Shown here piece after piece: positions 35,480 to 43,151 of a DNA stretch of 64,000 nt. The first letter of the stretch is position 1. The number at the start of each line of letters is the position of its first letter. The position numbers and the translations under genes were made by a program. The notes beneath the pieces are model-generated. The model had not been told where the DNA came from, ran no database searches, and saw only the letters and a program-made list of their open reading frames with translations. This DNA is from Ramlibacter paludis (GTDB lineage Bacteria; Pseudomonadota; Gammaproteobacteria; Burkholderiales; Burkholderiaceae_C), in NCBI RefSeq assembly GCF_022012305.1, contig NZ_JAKLTM010000007.1, forward strand, positions 62,001-126,000, given 5' to 3'.

Positions 35480-36628
35480 TTGCCCGTCATCACCAACATC
35501 GAGGACCTGCGCGTCCTGGCCCAGAAACGGGTGCCGCGCATGTTCTACGACTACGCGGATTCCGGCTCCTGGACCGAGAGCACCTACCGGGCCAACGAAG
35601 CCGACTTCGAGAAGATCCTGCTGCGCCAGCGCGTGGCCGTGAACATGGAAGGCCGCAGCACGCGCACGACCATGATCGGGCAGGAGGTGGCGATGCCGGT
35701 AGCCATCGCGCCGACCGGCCTGACCGGCATGCAGCATGCCGACGGCGAGATCCTCGCCGCAAAGGCGGCCAAGAAAGCCGGCATCCCGTTCACCCTGTCG
35801 ACCATGAGCATCTGCTCGCTGGAAGACGTGAGCGAGGCGACCGGCCGCCATCCCTTCTGGTTCCAGCTTTACGTGATGCGCGACCGCGGCTTCATCGAAG
35901 CCCTGATCGACCGCGCCAAGGCCGCCGGCTGCTCGGCGCTGGTGCTCACGCTGGACCTGCAGATCATCGGCCAGCGCCACAAGGACCTGAAGAACGGCCT
36001 GTCGGCGCCGCCCAAGCTGACCCCGGCCAACATCCTGAACATGATGACCAAGCCCCGCTGGTGCCTGGGCATGGCCGGCACCAAGCGGCGCCAGTTCGGC
36101 AACATCGTCGGCCACGTCAAGGGCGTGGAGAACATGGGCTCGCTGTCCGAGTGGACGGCCAAGCAGTTCGACCCGCGCCTGTCGTGGAAGGACGTCGAAT
36201 GGATCAAGAGCCGCTGGGGCGGCAAGCTGATCCTCAAGGGCGTGCAGGACGTCGAGGACGCCTACCTCGCGGCCGAATCCGGCGCCGACGCGGTGATCGT
36301 CTCCAACCACGGCGGCCGCCAGCTCGATGGCGCGCCGTCTTCGATCTCCGCCCTCCCCGCGATCGTCGACGCCGTCGGCGACCGGATCGAGGTGCACATG
36401 GACGGCGGCATCCGCTCCGGCCAGCACGTGCTGAAGGCGGTGGCGCTGGGCGCCAAGGGCACCTACATCGGCCGCGCCATGCTGTACGGCCTGGGCGCGA
36501 TGGGCGAGGAAGGCGTGGACAAGGCGCTGGCGATCATCCGCAACGAGCTGGACCTGTCGATGGCCTTCTGCGGCCGCACCGACATCAACACCGTGGACCG
36601 CGGCATCCTGCTGCCGGGAAGCTACTGA
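35480..36628 (+). CDS. lldD: FMN-dependent alpha-hydroxy-acid dehydrogenase, LldD-like
   Basis: 382 residues. The start is TTG 35480, with GAGGAGGA just upstream; no ATG lies near. It has the FMN-oxidase features YYDYADSGS-like start (YDYADSGS near 23), SNHGGRQLDG with catalytic His277 and Arg280, and the phosphate-binding DGGIRSGQHVLKA and GRAMLYGLGA. Closest by pattern to L-lactate dehydrogenase (quinone/cytochrome), which feeds electrons to the respiratory chain at the inner membrane; other 2-hydroxy acids such as mandelate or glycolate are possible. It stands alone, with no lactate permease or lldEFG nearby. Confidence 0.85.
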   Translation: MPVITNIEDLRVLAQKRVPRMFYDYADSGSWTESTYRANEADFEKILLRQRVAVNMEGRSTRTTMIGQEVAMPVAIAPTGLTGMQHADGEILAAKAAKKAGIPFTLSTMSICSLEDVSEATGRHPFWFQLYVMRDRGFIEALIDRAKAAGCSALVLTLDLQIIGQRHKDLKNGLSAPPKLTPANILNMMTKPRWCLGMAGTKRRQFGNIVGHVKGVENMGSLSEWTAKQFDPRLSWKDVEWIKSRWGGKLILKGVQDVEDAYLAAESGADAVIVSNHGGRQLDGAPSSISALPAIVDAVGDRIEVHMDGGIRSGQHVLKAVALGAKGTYIGRAMLYGLGAMGEEGVDKALAIIRNELDLSMAFCGRTDINTVDRGILLPGSY

Positions 36629-36634
36629 CCCCAC

Positions 36635-36655
36635 GCCGCGGGCACCGCCCGCGGC
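36635..36655. repeat. Perfect 9-bp hairpin after lldD
   Basis: GCCGCGGGC (36635-36643), loop ACC, GCCCGCGGC (36647-36655), 6 bp beyond the lldD stop and 16 bp before the dinB start. No U-tract, so at most a weak or factor-dependent stop. Confidence 0.55.
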
Positions 36656-36671
36656 TTGCGACAATCCCGCG

Positions 36672-37898
36672 GTGAGCAAGATCCGCCGCATCGCCCACCT
36701 CGACATGGACGCCTTCTTCGCGTCCGTCGAGCTGCTGCGCTACCCGCAGCTGAAGGGCCTGCCGGTGGTGATCGGCGGCGGGCGGCGCACGGTCGACGAG
36801 ATGCTGCGCGAGCGCTTCGCCGACCGGCCGCTGGCGAAGATTCCGCCCGAGGCCTTCCCGCTGCTCAAGGACTACGTCGGCCGCGGCGTCATCACCACCG
36901 CCACCTATCCCGCGCGCCAGTTCGGCGTCGGCTCCGCCATGGGCATGATGAAGGCGGCCAAGCTGTGCCCGCAGGCCATCGTGCTGCCGGTGGATTTCGA
37001 CGAGGTGCGCCGCTACTCGCGCGGCTTCAAGGCCATCATCCGCGAGATCGCTCCGCTGGTGGAGGACCGCGGCGTGGACGAGGTCTACATCGACTTCACC
37101 GACGTGCCCGGCGGCCAGCGCGAAGGCGGACGCGTGCTGGCCCGCCTGATCCAGAAAGCGATCTTCGACGCGACCGCCCTCACCTGCTCGATCGGCGTGG
37201 CGCCCAACAAGCTGATCGCCAAGATGGCCAGCGAATTCAACAAGCCCAACGGCATCTCCATCGTGTACGAGGCCGACGTGCAGACGAAGATCTGGCCGCT
37301 GGCGGTGCGCAAGATCAACGGCATCGGCCCGAAGTCGGAGGTGAAGCTGCACAAGCTGCACCTGCACACCATCGGCGACATCGCCGCGCAGTCGCGCGAC
37401 TGGCTGATCGACAACTTCGGCCAGGCCTACGGCGCCTGGATGCACGATGCCGCCTGGGGCCGGGACGACCGGCCGGTGGTGACCGAGAGCGAACCGGTTT
37501 CCATGAGCCGCGAGACCACGTTCGAGCGCGACCTCCATGCCGTGCGCGACCGCAAGGAACTCGGCGACATCTTCACGGACCTTTGCACGCGGGTCGCGGA
37601 AGACCTGCAGCGCAAGGGCTACGTCGGGCGCACCATCGGCATCAAGCTGCGCTTCGACGACTTCCAGACGGCGACACGCGACCTCACGCTCGACGACTAC
37701 ACGGCCGACCCGGCCACCATCCGCCGCGCGGCCGGCCAGTGCCTCAAGCGCGTGGACCTGGCGCGCAAGCTGCGCCTGCTGGGCGTGCGCGTCGGCAAGC
37801 TGGCCAAGGCCGAGGAGCTGAAGGCCGCGGCGGCCGCCGCGCCGGAGCAGCCGCCCCACGTGGCCGAGCAGACCCTGGACCTGTTCTCCGGCACCTGA
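36672..37898 (+). CDS. dinB: DNA polymerase IV (Y-family)
   Basis: 408 residues from GTG 36672. Catalytic carboxylates: Asp in HLDMDAFF (about 10 and 12) and the acidic pair in VDEVYIDF (about 138). TCSIGVAPNKLIAKMASEFNKP and NGIGPKSE identify the palm and the helix-hairpin-helix thumb. The C-terminus ends QTLDLFSGT, a beta-clamp-binding QxxLxLF motif. Compared with E. coli DinB there is an insertion of about 30 residues between IGGGRR and YVGRGVITTATYPARQFG, in the fingers. Error-prone translesion polymerase. No LexA-box is evident in the 43 bp upstream. Confidence 0.93.
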   Translation: MSKIRRIAHLDMDAFFASVELLRYPQLKGLPVVIGGGRRTVDEMLRERFADRPLAKIPPEAFPLLKDYVGRGVITTATYPARQFGVGSAMGMMKAAKLCPQAIVLPVDFDEVRRYSRGFKAIIREIAPLVEDRGVDEVYIDFTDVPGGQREGGRVLARLIQKAIFDATALTCSIGVAPNKLIAKMASEFNKPNGISIVYEADVQTKIWPLAVRKINGIGPKSEVKLHKLHLHTIGDIAAQSRDWLIDNFGQAYGAWMHDAAWGRDDRPVVTESEPVSMSRETTFERDLHAVRDRKELGDIFTDLCTRVAEDLQRKGYVGRTIGIKLRFDDFQTATRDLTLDDYTADPATIRRAAGQCLKRVDLARKLRLLGVRVGKLAKAEELKAAAAAAPEQPPHVAEQTLDLFSGT

Positions 37899-37955
37899 AG
37901 ATCGCCAAAAGGAGGGAGCGGTTCGGGCTGGCGGCTGACATTGCCCCTTTGGGAA

Positions 37956-37984
37956 TTGACGCACTCTTACGCGCAACTTACAGT
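37956..37984 (+). promoter_or_regulatory. Candidate sigma-70 promoter
   Basis: TTGACG (37956-37961), 17-nt spacer, TACAGT (37979-37984). Transcription would begin near 37991, 34 nt before the small membrane protein gene. Confidence 0.5.
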
Positions 37985-38024
37985 GAATTCCACCAGTCCT
38001 GCCGACCGGCACTGGAGAGCGCAT

Positions 38025-38279
38025 ATGAGCCTCGACGAACTGCAGCGCATCAAGCAATGGCACCTGCGGCACCGCGACCACCCGGTGGAGAGCCACCTGT
38101 GGGACGCGATGCTGACCTTGTGGCTCGCCGGCTGGGTCGGCTGGATCCCCGCCTTCGCCTTCGACGCCCTGTGGGCCGCGCCGCTGTGCGCCATCGCCAT
38201 GTCGGCGCCCACGCTGTACGCGACCTGGCGGCTGCGCGCGCACCAGGCCCGGCGTCTTCGTTGCGACTGGGCCCGGTAG
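38025..38279 (+). CDS. Small membrane protein, unknown function
   Basis: 84 residues from ATG 38025, preceded by GGAGAG at 7 nt and by a plausible promoter. The N-terminus is polar (MSLDELQRIKQWHLRHRDHP). Two hydrophobic segments (about 28-48 and 49-65) follow, then a basic tail RLRAHQARRLRCDWAR, which suggests both ends are cytoplasmic. I recognise no family. It is 35 bp upstream of the crotonase gene and may share its transcript. Confidence 0.7.
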   Translation: MSLDELQRIKQWHLRHRDHPVESHLWDAMLTLWLAGWVGWIPAFAFDALWAAPLCAIAMSAPTLYATWRLRAHQARRLRCDWAR

Positions 38280-38314
38280 AAGCGTGCGCTAAAGTGGGCT
38301 CGAAGGAGCCCGCC

Positions 38315-39148
38315 ATGCAATGTTTCCAGCTCACGGTGGAGCGGCAAGTCGCCCACCTCGTCCTGAGCCGTCCGGACGCGATGAACACCATGCACCCGCA
38401 GTTCTGGCGGGAGCTCGACGAGGTCCTCGCCCAGCTGCACCGCGACCCGGGTGATGCGCGCGTGCTGGTGCTGTCGTCGACCGGCAAGCACTTCTCCGCC
38501 GGCATGGCGCTCGAGGCTTTCGGCGGCGCCATCACGATGGACGACAGCACGGCCGAAGGCCGCGCCGCGATCTTCGACCTGCTGACCGACATGCAGTCGA
38601 CCTTCACCCGGCTGGAGACGCTGCGCATGCCGGTGATCGCGGCGATCCAGGGCGGCTGCGTCGGCGGAGCGGTCGACCTGGTCACGGCCTGCTGCCTGCG
38701 CTACGCGACGCGCGACGCCTTCTTCTGCATCCAGGAAATCAACATCGGCATGGTGGCCGACGTCGGCACGCTGCAGCGCCTGCCCAAGCTGCTGCCGATG
38801 GCGGTGGCCAAGGAAATGGCGTACACGGGACGGCGCCTGCCGGCCGCGCGCGCCGCCGCGCTCGGCCTCGTCAACGAGGTGTTCGAGACGCCGGCCGAAA
38901 TGATGGATGCGGTGATGCAGTGCGCCGGCGAGATCGCCGCCAAGCCGCCGGTGGCCATCTGGGGCAGCAAGCAGGCGCTGCACTATGCGCGCGACCACTC
39001 GGTCGACGACGCGCTCAAGCAGATGGGGTGGCTGCAGGGCGCGATCTGGAGCAACGCGCACGTGCGCGAGGCGATCATGTCGGGCAAGGAAAAGCGCGCG
39101 GCAACGTTTCCCGGACTGCAGGCGCTGCAGTCCTTCCGCGAACTCTGA
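38315..39148 (+). CDS. Crotonase-family enzyme, dienoyl-CoA isomerase-like
   Basis: 277 residues from ATG 38315, with AAGGAG 7 nt upstream. The oxyanion motifs are FSAGMAL (60-66) and QGGCVGGAVD (112-121). Three acidic residues, Asp121, Glu141 in QEINIG and Asp149 in VADVGTLQRLPK, occur at the positions used by delta3,5-delta2,4-dienoyl-CoA isomerases, which points to that activity over simple enoyl-CoA hydratase. Such enzymes handle odd double bonds during fatty-acid breakdown. No beta-oxidation neighbours are present. Confidence 0.85.
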   Translation: MQCFQLTVERQVAHLVLSRPDAMNTMHPQFWRELDEVLAQLHRDPGDARVLVLSSTGKHFSAGMALEAFGGAITMDDSTAEGRAAIFDLLTDMQSTFTRLETLRMPVIAAIQGGCVGGAVDLVTACCLRYATRDAFFCIQEINIGMVADVGTLQRLPKLLPMAVAKEMAYTGRRLPAARAAALGLVNEVFETPAEMMDAVMQCAGEIAAKPPVAIWGSKQALHYARDHSVDDALKQMGWLQGAIWSNAHVREAIMSGKEKRAATFPGLQALQSFREL

Positions 39149-39158
39149 CGCGTCCCGG

Positions 39159-40004
39159 CTACTGGCGCGCGTTGCGGATGTTGGGCGGCAGCGCCAGCGG
39201 ATGGCTCGCGCGCAGCGGATTGATGTCCAGCCCGCCGCGCCGCGTGTAGCGCGCATAGACCGACAGCCGCGTCGGGTGGCAGTGCCGCCACACGTCCATG
39301 AAGATGCGCTCGACGCACTGCTCGTGGAACTCGTTGTGGTTGCGAAAGCTCACCAGGTATTGCAGCAGGCGCTCCTGGTCGATCGGCGGGCCGACATAGG
39401 AGATCTGGATGCTGCCCCAGTCCGGCTGGCCGGTGACCAGGCAGTTGCTTTTCAGCAGGTTGCTGGTGAGCGTCTCTTCCACCGGCGTCTCGCCGGCCGC
39501 CGCGCGCAGCAGGTGCGGCGCCGGTGTGTACTCGGTGCATTCCACGTCCAGCCGGTCGAGGCTGAGGCCGGCCAGTTCCTCCACCCGTTCGTTGTCGAAC
39601 ACGTCGGGCAGCAGCAGTCGCACGCCGATGGTCGATGGCTGCTCGGCGCCGCGCCACACCGCCTCGCTCATGTCCGCGCGCAGCCGCGCCCGCACTTCGT
39701 CGGCCGACGCGAACTGCGTGTTGCTGAAGCTGCCCAGGTACAACTTGAGCGACTTGCTCTCGATGATGTTGGGCGTCTCGCAAGGGACGGTGAAATGCGC
39801 GATGGCCAGCTGCGGCTTGCCGCGTGAGTTCAGCCAGCTCAGCTCGAACGCCGTCCAGAGGTCGGCGCCGAAGAAAGGCAATGCACCGGTCAGCCCCAGT
39901 TCGGCGCGCTTGCTTGCGCGCTCGATCGGATAGAGCTGCGAGGGGTCGTAGTGATCGGGATAGCTGGTCGTCTTGCCCAGCGTCGACTGTTCCGGCGAAT
40001 TCAT
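39159..40004 (-). CDS. queF: NADPH-dependent preQ0 reductase QueF (long form)
   Basis: 281 residues, the two-domain long form. The QueF motif [17 protein letters not shown] (82-98) binds NADPH. Catalytic Cys188 (SNCLVTGQP) and Asp195, and the zinc/substrate region [10 protein letters not shown], are present. It reduces 7-cyano-7-deazaguanine to preQ1 in queuosine synthesis. The ATG at 40004 has only a weak CTAGG upstream and begins 10 bp from a large hairpin (40015-40048), so its promoter is either within the palindromic element or upstream of it. No preQ1 riboswitch motif is visible. Confidence 0.95.
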   Translation of the reverse strand: MNSPEQSTLGKTTSYPDHYDPSQLYPIERASKRAELGLTGALPFFGADLWTAFELSWLNSRGKPQLAIAHFTVPCETPNIIESKSLKLYLGSFSNTQFASADEVRARLRADMSEAVWRGAEQPSTIGVRLLLPDVFDNERVEELAGLSLDRLDVECTEYTPAPHLLRAAAGETPVEETLTSNLLKSNCLVTGQPDWGSIQISYVGPPIDQERLLQYLVSFRNHNEFHEQCVERIFMDVWRHCHPTRLSVYARYTRRGGLDINPLRASHPLALPPNIRNARQ

Positions 40005-40014
40005 GGCCTAGGTT

Positions 40015-40048
40015 AACTCGAAAAAATCGCAGGCGATTTTTTCGAGTT
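40015..40048 (-). terminator. Left outer hairpin, terminator-like in both directions
   Basis: AACTCGAAAAAATCGC pairs perfectly with GCGATTTTTTCGAGTT around a 2-nt loop. It is an A6/T6 stem, so a run of U follows or ends the stem in either direction. It lies immediately upstream of queF. Confidence 0.55.
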
Positions 40049-40243
40049 GCCTGATCAGTGTGAAGAGGACCGGCAAAGCCGGATCCTCTTCACAGGGGGG
40101 ACCGCGCTGCATGATATTCCGCGCGATCCTCGAAGTGTGCCGCCCCCCGCGCAGCGGCACGTGGACCGGACGGAGCATCGCGCAGACCGGTCTCCATTGC
40201 GAAGGGGAACCGGCTTCGCCGGGCCCCTTCGCACTGATCAGAT

Positions 40244-40277
40244 CACTGAAAAAAGTCGCTTGCGACTTTTTTCAGTG
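40244..40277 (-). terminator. Right outer hairpin, probable terminator of the hydrolase gene
   Basis: CACTGAAAAAAGTCGC pairs perfectly with GCGACTTTTTTCAGTG. Read leftward it begins at the hydrolase stop codon (40274-40272) and contains a T6 run, so it probably ends that transcript. Confidence 0.65.
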
Positions 40278-41156
40278 AAGGCAGTCCAGGTGCGCGAGCA
40301 GTGGTGGCAGCAGGCGCTCGACCACGCCAAGCGGGAGGTCATGGCCCATGCCGGGCACGGTCACGAGGCGCGCGCCGGGGATGCGCCTGGCCGTGTCGGC
40401 GCCGCAGGCCAGCGGCACCAGCGGATCGTCCTCGCCGTGCAGCACCAGCGTCGGCACCCGCACGGCCGCCAGCTGGTCGGCGCGGTTCACGTCGGCAACG
40501 ATGGCCGTCAGCTGCCGCAAGGAACCGGCAGGATGGTGGTTGCGCCGGACGGCGGCCAGCACGCGCTCGCGCAGGTCCGGCTCCGGAATCGGAAAGCCCG
40601 GGCTGCCGATCAATCGGAAGACCTTCACTGCATGGTCGACGATCGCGCCCTCGCTGCGGTCGCGCGGCCGCCCCAGCAGCGCGCGCTGCACCTTGGGCGT
40701 CGGCCCCGGCAGGCGCCGTGCGCCGCTGGAACTCATGATGCTGGTGAGCGTGCGCAGCCGCTGCGGCGCCGCGATCGCCATGCGCTGCGCCACCATGCCG
40801 CCCATGCTCGCGCCCACCACGTGCGCCTGCTCCACGCCCAGCGCGTCCAGCAAGGCCAGGCCGTCGCGCGCCAGGTCTTCCAGGCGATACGGCGAACGCA
40901 CCGGCAGGCCGAGGCGCAGCTTGAGGCTTTCCCACAGGATGTTGGGCACGCCGAGGTGGTCCAGGTGCGCCGACAGGCCGATGTCGCGGTTGTCGAAGCG
41001 CAGAACGCGGTAGCCTTCGGCGGCGAGCGCGTCCACGAAGGGCTGGGGCCAGGCAATGAGCTGCATGCCCAGGCCCATCACCAGCAGCACCACCGGCCCG
41101 CCGGCAGGCCCGCTTTCCTCGACTTCGAAATCGAGCCCGTTGGCGCGGACTTTCAC
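40272..41156 (-). CDS. Alpha/beta hydrolase
   Basis: 294 residues. It has the nucleophile elbow GASMGG with Ser117, the acid Asp243 or Asp244 in HGEDDPLV, and His272 in GMGHDLP. The start has VLLVMGLGMQLIAWPQPF, which matches the oxyanion HGxG-like loop of the esterase/lactonase-type hydrolases. No signal peptide. Substrate not predictable. The last codons and stop lie inside the right arm of the palindromic element. It follows the 2OG-oxygenase gene by 1 bp, so it is probably in the yaaA-oxygenase-hydrolase transcript. Confidence 0.85.
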   Translation of the reverse strand: MKVRANGLDFEVEESGPAGGPVVLLVMGLGMQLIAWPQPFVDALAAEGYRVLRFDNRDIGLSAHLDHLGVPNILWESLKLRLGLPVRSPYRLEDLARDGLALLDALGVEQAHVVGASMGGMVAQRMAIAAPQRLRTLTSIMSSSGARRLPGPTPKVQRALLGRPRDRSEGAIVDHAVKVFRLIGSPGFPIPEPDLRERVLAAVRRNHHPAGSLRQLTAIVADVNRADQLAAVRVPTLVLHGEDDPLVPLACGADTARRIPGARLVTVPGMGHDLPLGVVERLLPPLLAHLDCLH

Positions 41157-41157
41157 T

Positions 41158-42021
41158 TCACTCGAAGCGCCGTTCGCGCAGCCACTTGGTGGCGATCCAC
41201 TTCTCGCCCTCGATCACCGGCTGGCCGCCGTGCAGCGTGCGCGTGGAAGGGTGCGGGCGCTCGTAGCTGAAGAAGACGGCGTTGCCCTTGCGCGGCGCGA
41301 CTTCCAGGTGGACATCGGGAAACACGGTGCCGCCGCCCTTCTCCGGTTCGGCCAGGTACATCACCAGGGTGCCCACCCGCTGGCCGCCGCGCTTCACGAT
41401 GGTCGGCGTGCCCGGCTCGGCGGGATCGAAGTAGTCGTAGTGCGGCTTGTATTCGGCGCCGGGGCCGTATTGCAGGATCTGCAGGCCTTCGCCGTTCTCT
41501 TCGGGCCAGTTCACCAGCCGCGCGATGCGCTGCTCGATGCGGCGCACGAGTTCGTTTTCGCCGCGCTGGAAGAACATGCCGTTGCTGGTGCGGTCGGCAT
41601 TGACCTCTTCGCCGCCGGTCTTGGTCGCCACCGTCAGCGAACGCGCGAGCCGCGGCTTGGCCAGTTCGATCAGCTGCTCGCATTCCTCGTCGGACAGCAG
41701 TCCCCCGAACACCACCACGCGCGGCGCGCCCATGGACTGCAGCACGCAGACGCGGCGATCGCCGGCATCCAGGTACAAGGGCGATTCGTCCAGGCTGGGT
41801 TCGGGCACCGGCACTGCCGGCGGCAGCCCGATGGCGACGGCCTGGGCCTCCAGGTGGGTGCGCAAGGTGCTTTCCATGGCCTCCACGGCCACGTCCTCGC
41901 TCCACCCGGAAGCCAGCATGGCCTGCAGCACCGATTCCGCGCTGTGGCCTGCTGCGGCCTGCGACACGATCCACTCGCGCAGCTCGGGGGTCACCTGCTG
42001 CTTGCTAAAACTCACGCTCAC
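41158..42021 (-). CDS. 2-oxoglutarate/Fe(II) oxygenase, prolyl 4-hydroxylase type
   Basis: 287 residues from GTG 42021, with AGGAGGT 6 nt upstream; the GTG overlaps the yaaA stop (GTGA). The N-terminus (about 10-55) is a small helical UBA-like domain. The catalytic domain has iron ligands His194 and Asp196 (YKPHYDYF) and His264, with Lys274 in GEKWIATKW to bind 2-oxoglutarate. It resembles bacterial P4H proteins that hydroxylate proline in partner proteins such as EF-Tu. The target here is unknown. Confidence 0.88.
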   Translation of the reverse strand: MSVSFSKQQVTPELREWIVSQAAAGHSAESVLQAMLASGWSEDVAVEAMESTLRTHLEAQAVAIGLPPAVPVPEPSLDESPLYLDAGDRRVCVLQSMGAPRVVVFGGLLSDEECEQLIELAKPRLARSLTVATKTGGEEVNADRTSNGMFFQRGENELVRRIEQRIARLVNWPEENGEGLQILQYGPGAEYKPHYDYFDPAEPGTPTIVKRGGQRVGTLVMYLAEPEKGGGTVFPDVHLEVAPRKGNAVFFSYERPHPSTRTLHGGQPVIEGEKWIATKWLRERRFE

Positions 42022-42803
42022 TGAACCACCTCCTCGCTGCGGCGCCGGAACACCAGCCGATCGGGCTGGGAAGCGGCGGGGTCGAAAGCATACCCGTCCA
42101 GGTCGAAGCCTTCCAGCTTGCGCGGGGTGGCTATCCGGCGGGTGATGGCATAGCGCGCCATCAGGCCGCGCGCCTTCTTGGCGAAGAAGCTCACCACCTT
42201 GTAGCCGCCGGGCTTCCATTCCTCGAACACGCATTCGATCACCCGCGCCTTCAGCGCCTTGGTGTCGACGGCCTTGAAATATTCCTGCGAAGCCAGGTTG
42301 ACCACCACCGGCGTCTTGTCGGCGGCCAGGTCGCGATTGAGGTTTTCCGCGATGCGGCTGCCCCAGTAGCGGTACAGGTTGGGCGCGGCGCCGACCTTCA
42401 GCGCCGTGCCCATCTCCAGGCGATAGGGCTGCATCCAGTCCAGGGGCCGCAGCACCCCATAGAGGCCGCTCAGGATGCGCAGATGCTGCTGCGCCCAGTC
42501 GAGATCGGCCGCCGGCAGCTCGCGGCCACGCAGGCCGTCATAGACGTCGCCGTCGAACGCCAGCACCGCCTGGCGCGCGTTGCGCTCGGTGAACTTGGGC
42601 GTCCAGGCCTGGTAGCGCGAGGCGTTCAAGGTGGCCAGGGCATCGCTGATGTCCATCAGGCTCGCGATCTGGCGCGGCGACTTGCGGCGCAGGACTTCGA
42701 TCAGCCGCTCGGAATCCGTCACGAATTGCGGCAGCGTGTGTGGCAACGGCGCCACCGGCGTGTCGTAATCGAGCGATTTGGCGGGGGACAGCAGGAACAG
42801 CAT
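42018..42803 (-). CDS. yaaA: Peroxide stress protein YaaA
   Basis: 261 residues, normal length for the DUF328/YaaA family. It starts MLFLLSPAKSLDY and has the conserved FTERNARQAVLAFDGDVYDGL, LSGLYGVLRPLD and RLEMGT segments. In E. coli YaaA lowers free iron during peroxide stress and binds DNA; the residues responsible are not evident here. It leads a GTGA-overlapping pair with the oxygenase gene. Confidence 0.92.
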   Translation of the reverse strand: MLFLLSPAKSLDYDTPVAPLPHTLPQFVTDSERLIEVLRRKSPRQIASLMDISDALATLNASRYQAWTPKFTERNARQAVLAFDGDVYDGLRGRELPAADLDWAQQHLRILSGLYGVLRPLDWMQPYRLEMGTALKVGAAPNLYRYWGSRIAENLNRDLAADKTPVVVNLASQEYFKAVDTKALKARVIECVFEEWKPGGYKVVSFFAKKARGLMARYAITRRIATPRKLEGFDLDGYAFDPAASQPDRLVFRRRSEEVVQ

Positions 42804-42812
42804 GGCGGCCGA

Positions 42813-43091
42813 TTATCCGCGCCAGGCCCGGCCGGCCAGCCACTGCGCGCTGGCCACGGCCAGCACCATCGCGGCGTAGCTGGCCATCTTGCCGTCCCGC
42901 CCGAAGTACCACAGTCCAAGCCCCAGGGCGGCCAAGCCAGCTAGGAAGTTGATAGCGAACAAGGCCCACCAGGCGGGGCGCGGCGCTCCCCGGGGCAGCA
43001 GCCAGCGGCCGGCCAGGGCAAGCAGCAGGGCCACCGCCAGGGCCGGCAATGCGAAGCTCAGCACGTGCTTGAAAAGGTCGAGGGCGTTCAA
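42813..43091 (-). CDS. Small membrane protein, unknown function
   Basis: 92 residues if started at TTG 43091 (LNALDLFKHVLSF…); no ATG is available and no ribosome site is clear, so the start is uncertain. Three hydrophobic segments, including FALPALAVALLLALAGRWLL, WALFAINFLAGLAALGLGLW and a last one ending ASAQWLAGRAWRG. No known domain. It lies 9 bp upstream of yaaA on the same strand and back-to-back with hemA. Confidence 0.65.
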   Translation of the reverse strand: MNALDLFKHVLSFALPALAVALLLALAGRWLLPRGAPRPAWWALFAINFLAGLAALGLGLWYFGRDGKMASYAAMVLAVASAQWLAGRAWRG

Positions 43092-43138
43092 GATGAAGGA
43101 ATTGATCCAGGCTAAGTGCTTGATCTGCCGCGGAATTT

Positions 43139-43144
43139 TATAAT
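43139..43144 (+). promoter_or_regulatory. -10 element of hemA
   Basis: A perfect TATAAT, 7 nt before the hemA ATG. The nearest TTGATC (43120-43125) is only 13 nt away, too close for a normal -35. If used, transcription would begin at or next to the start codon, giving a leaderless mRNA. Confidence 0.5.
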
Positions 43145-43151
43145 TCGCCCC

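Larger units (their letters stand above)
40015..40277. repeat. 263-bp nested palindrome: two 80-nt inverted arms, each with two hairpins
   Basis: The left arm 40015-40094 and the reverse complement of the right arm 40198-40277 align without gaps, 62 of 80 identical. Each arm has a 16-bp A6/T6 hairpin (40015-40048; 40244-40277), an 8-bp palindrome CTGATCAG (40051-40058; 40234-40241) and a GC-rich hairpin with a bulge or internal mismatch (40059-40094; 40198-40233). The core 40095-40197 continues the symmetry imperfectly around a hairpin GTGCCGC/GCGGCAC (40137-40160). Twelve of the 18 arm differences form six compensated base pairs. No coding sequence is seen inside. Confidence 0.85.

Noticed and set aside
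40005..40120. preQ1 riboswitch upstream of queF
   Set aside because: The region is explained by perfect hairpins, and neither the preQ1-I nor preQ1-II sequence features are present.
40095..40197. Core of the palindromic element as a small gene
   Set aside because: No open frame with ribosome site on either strand; internal symmetry continues through it.
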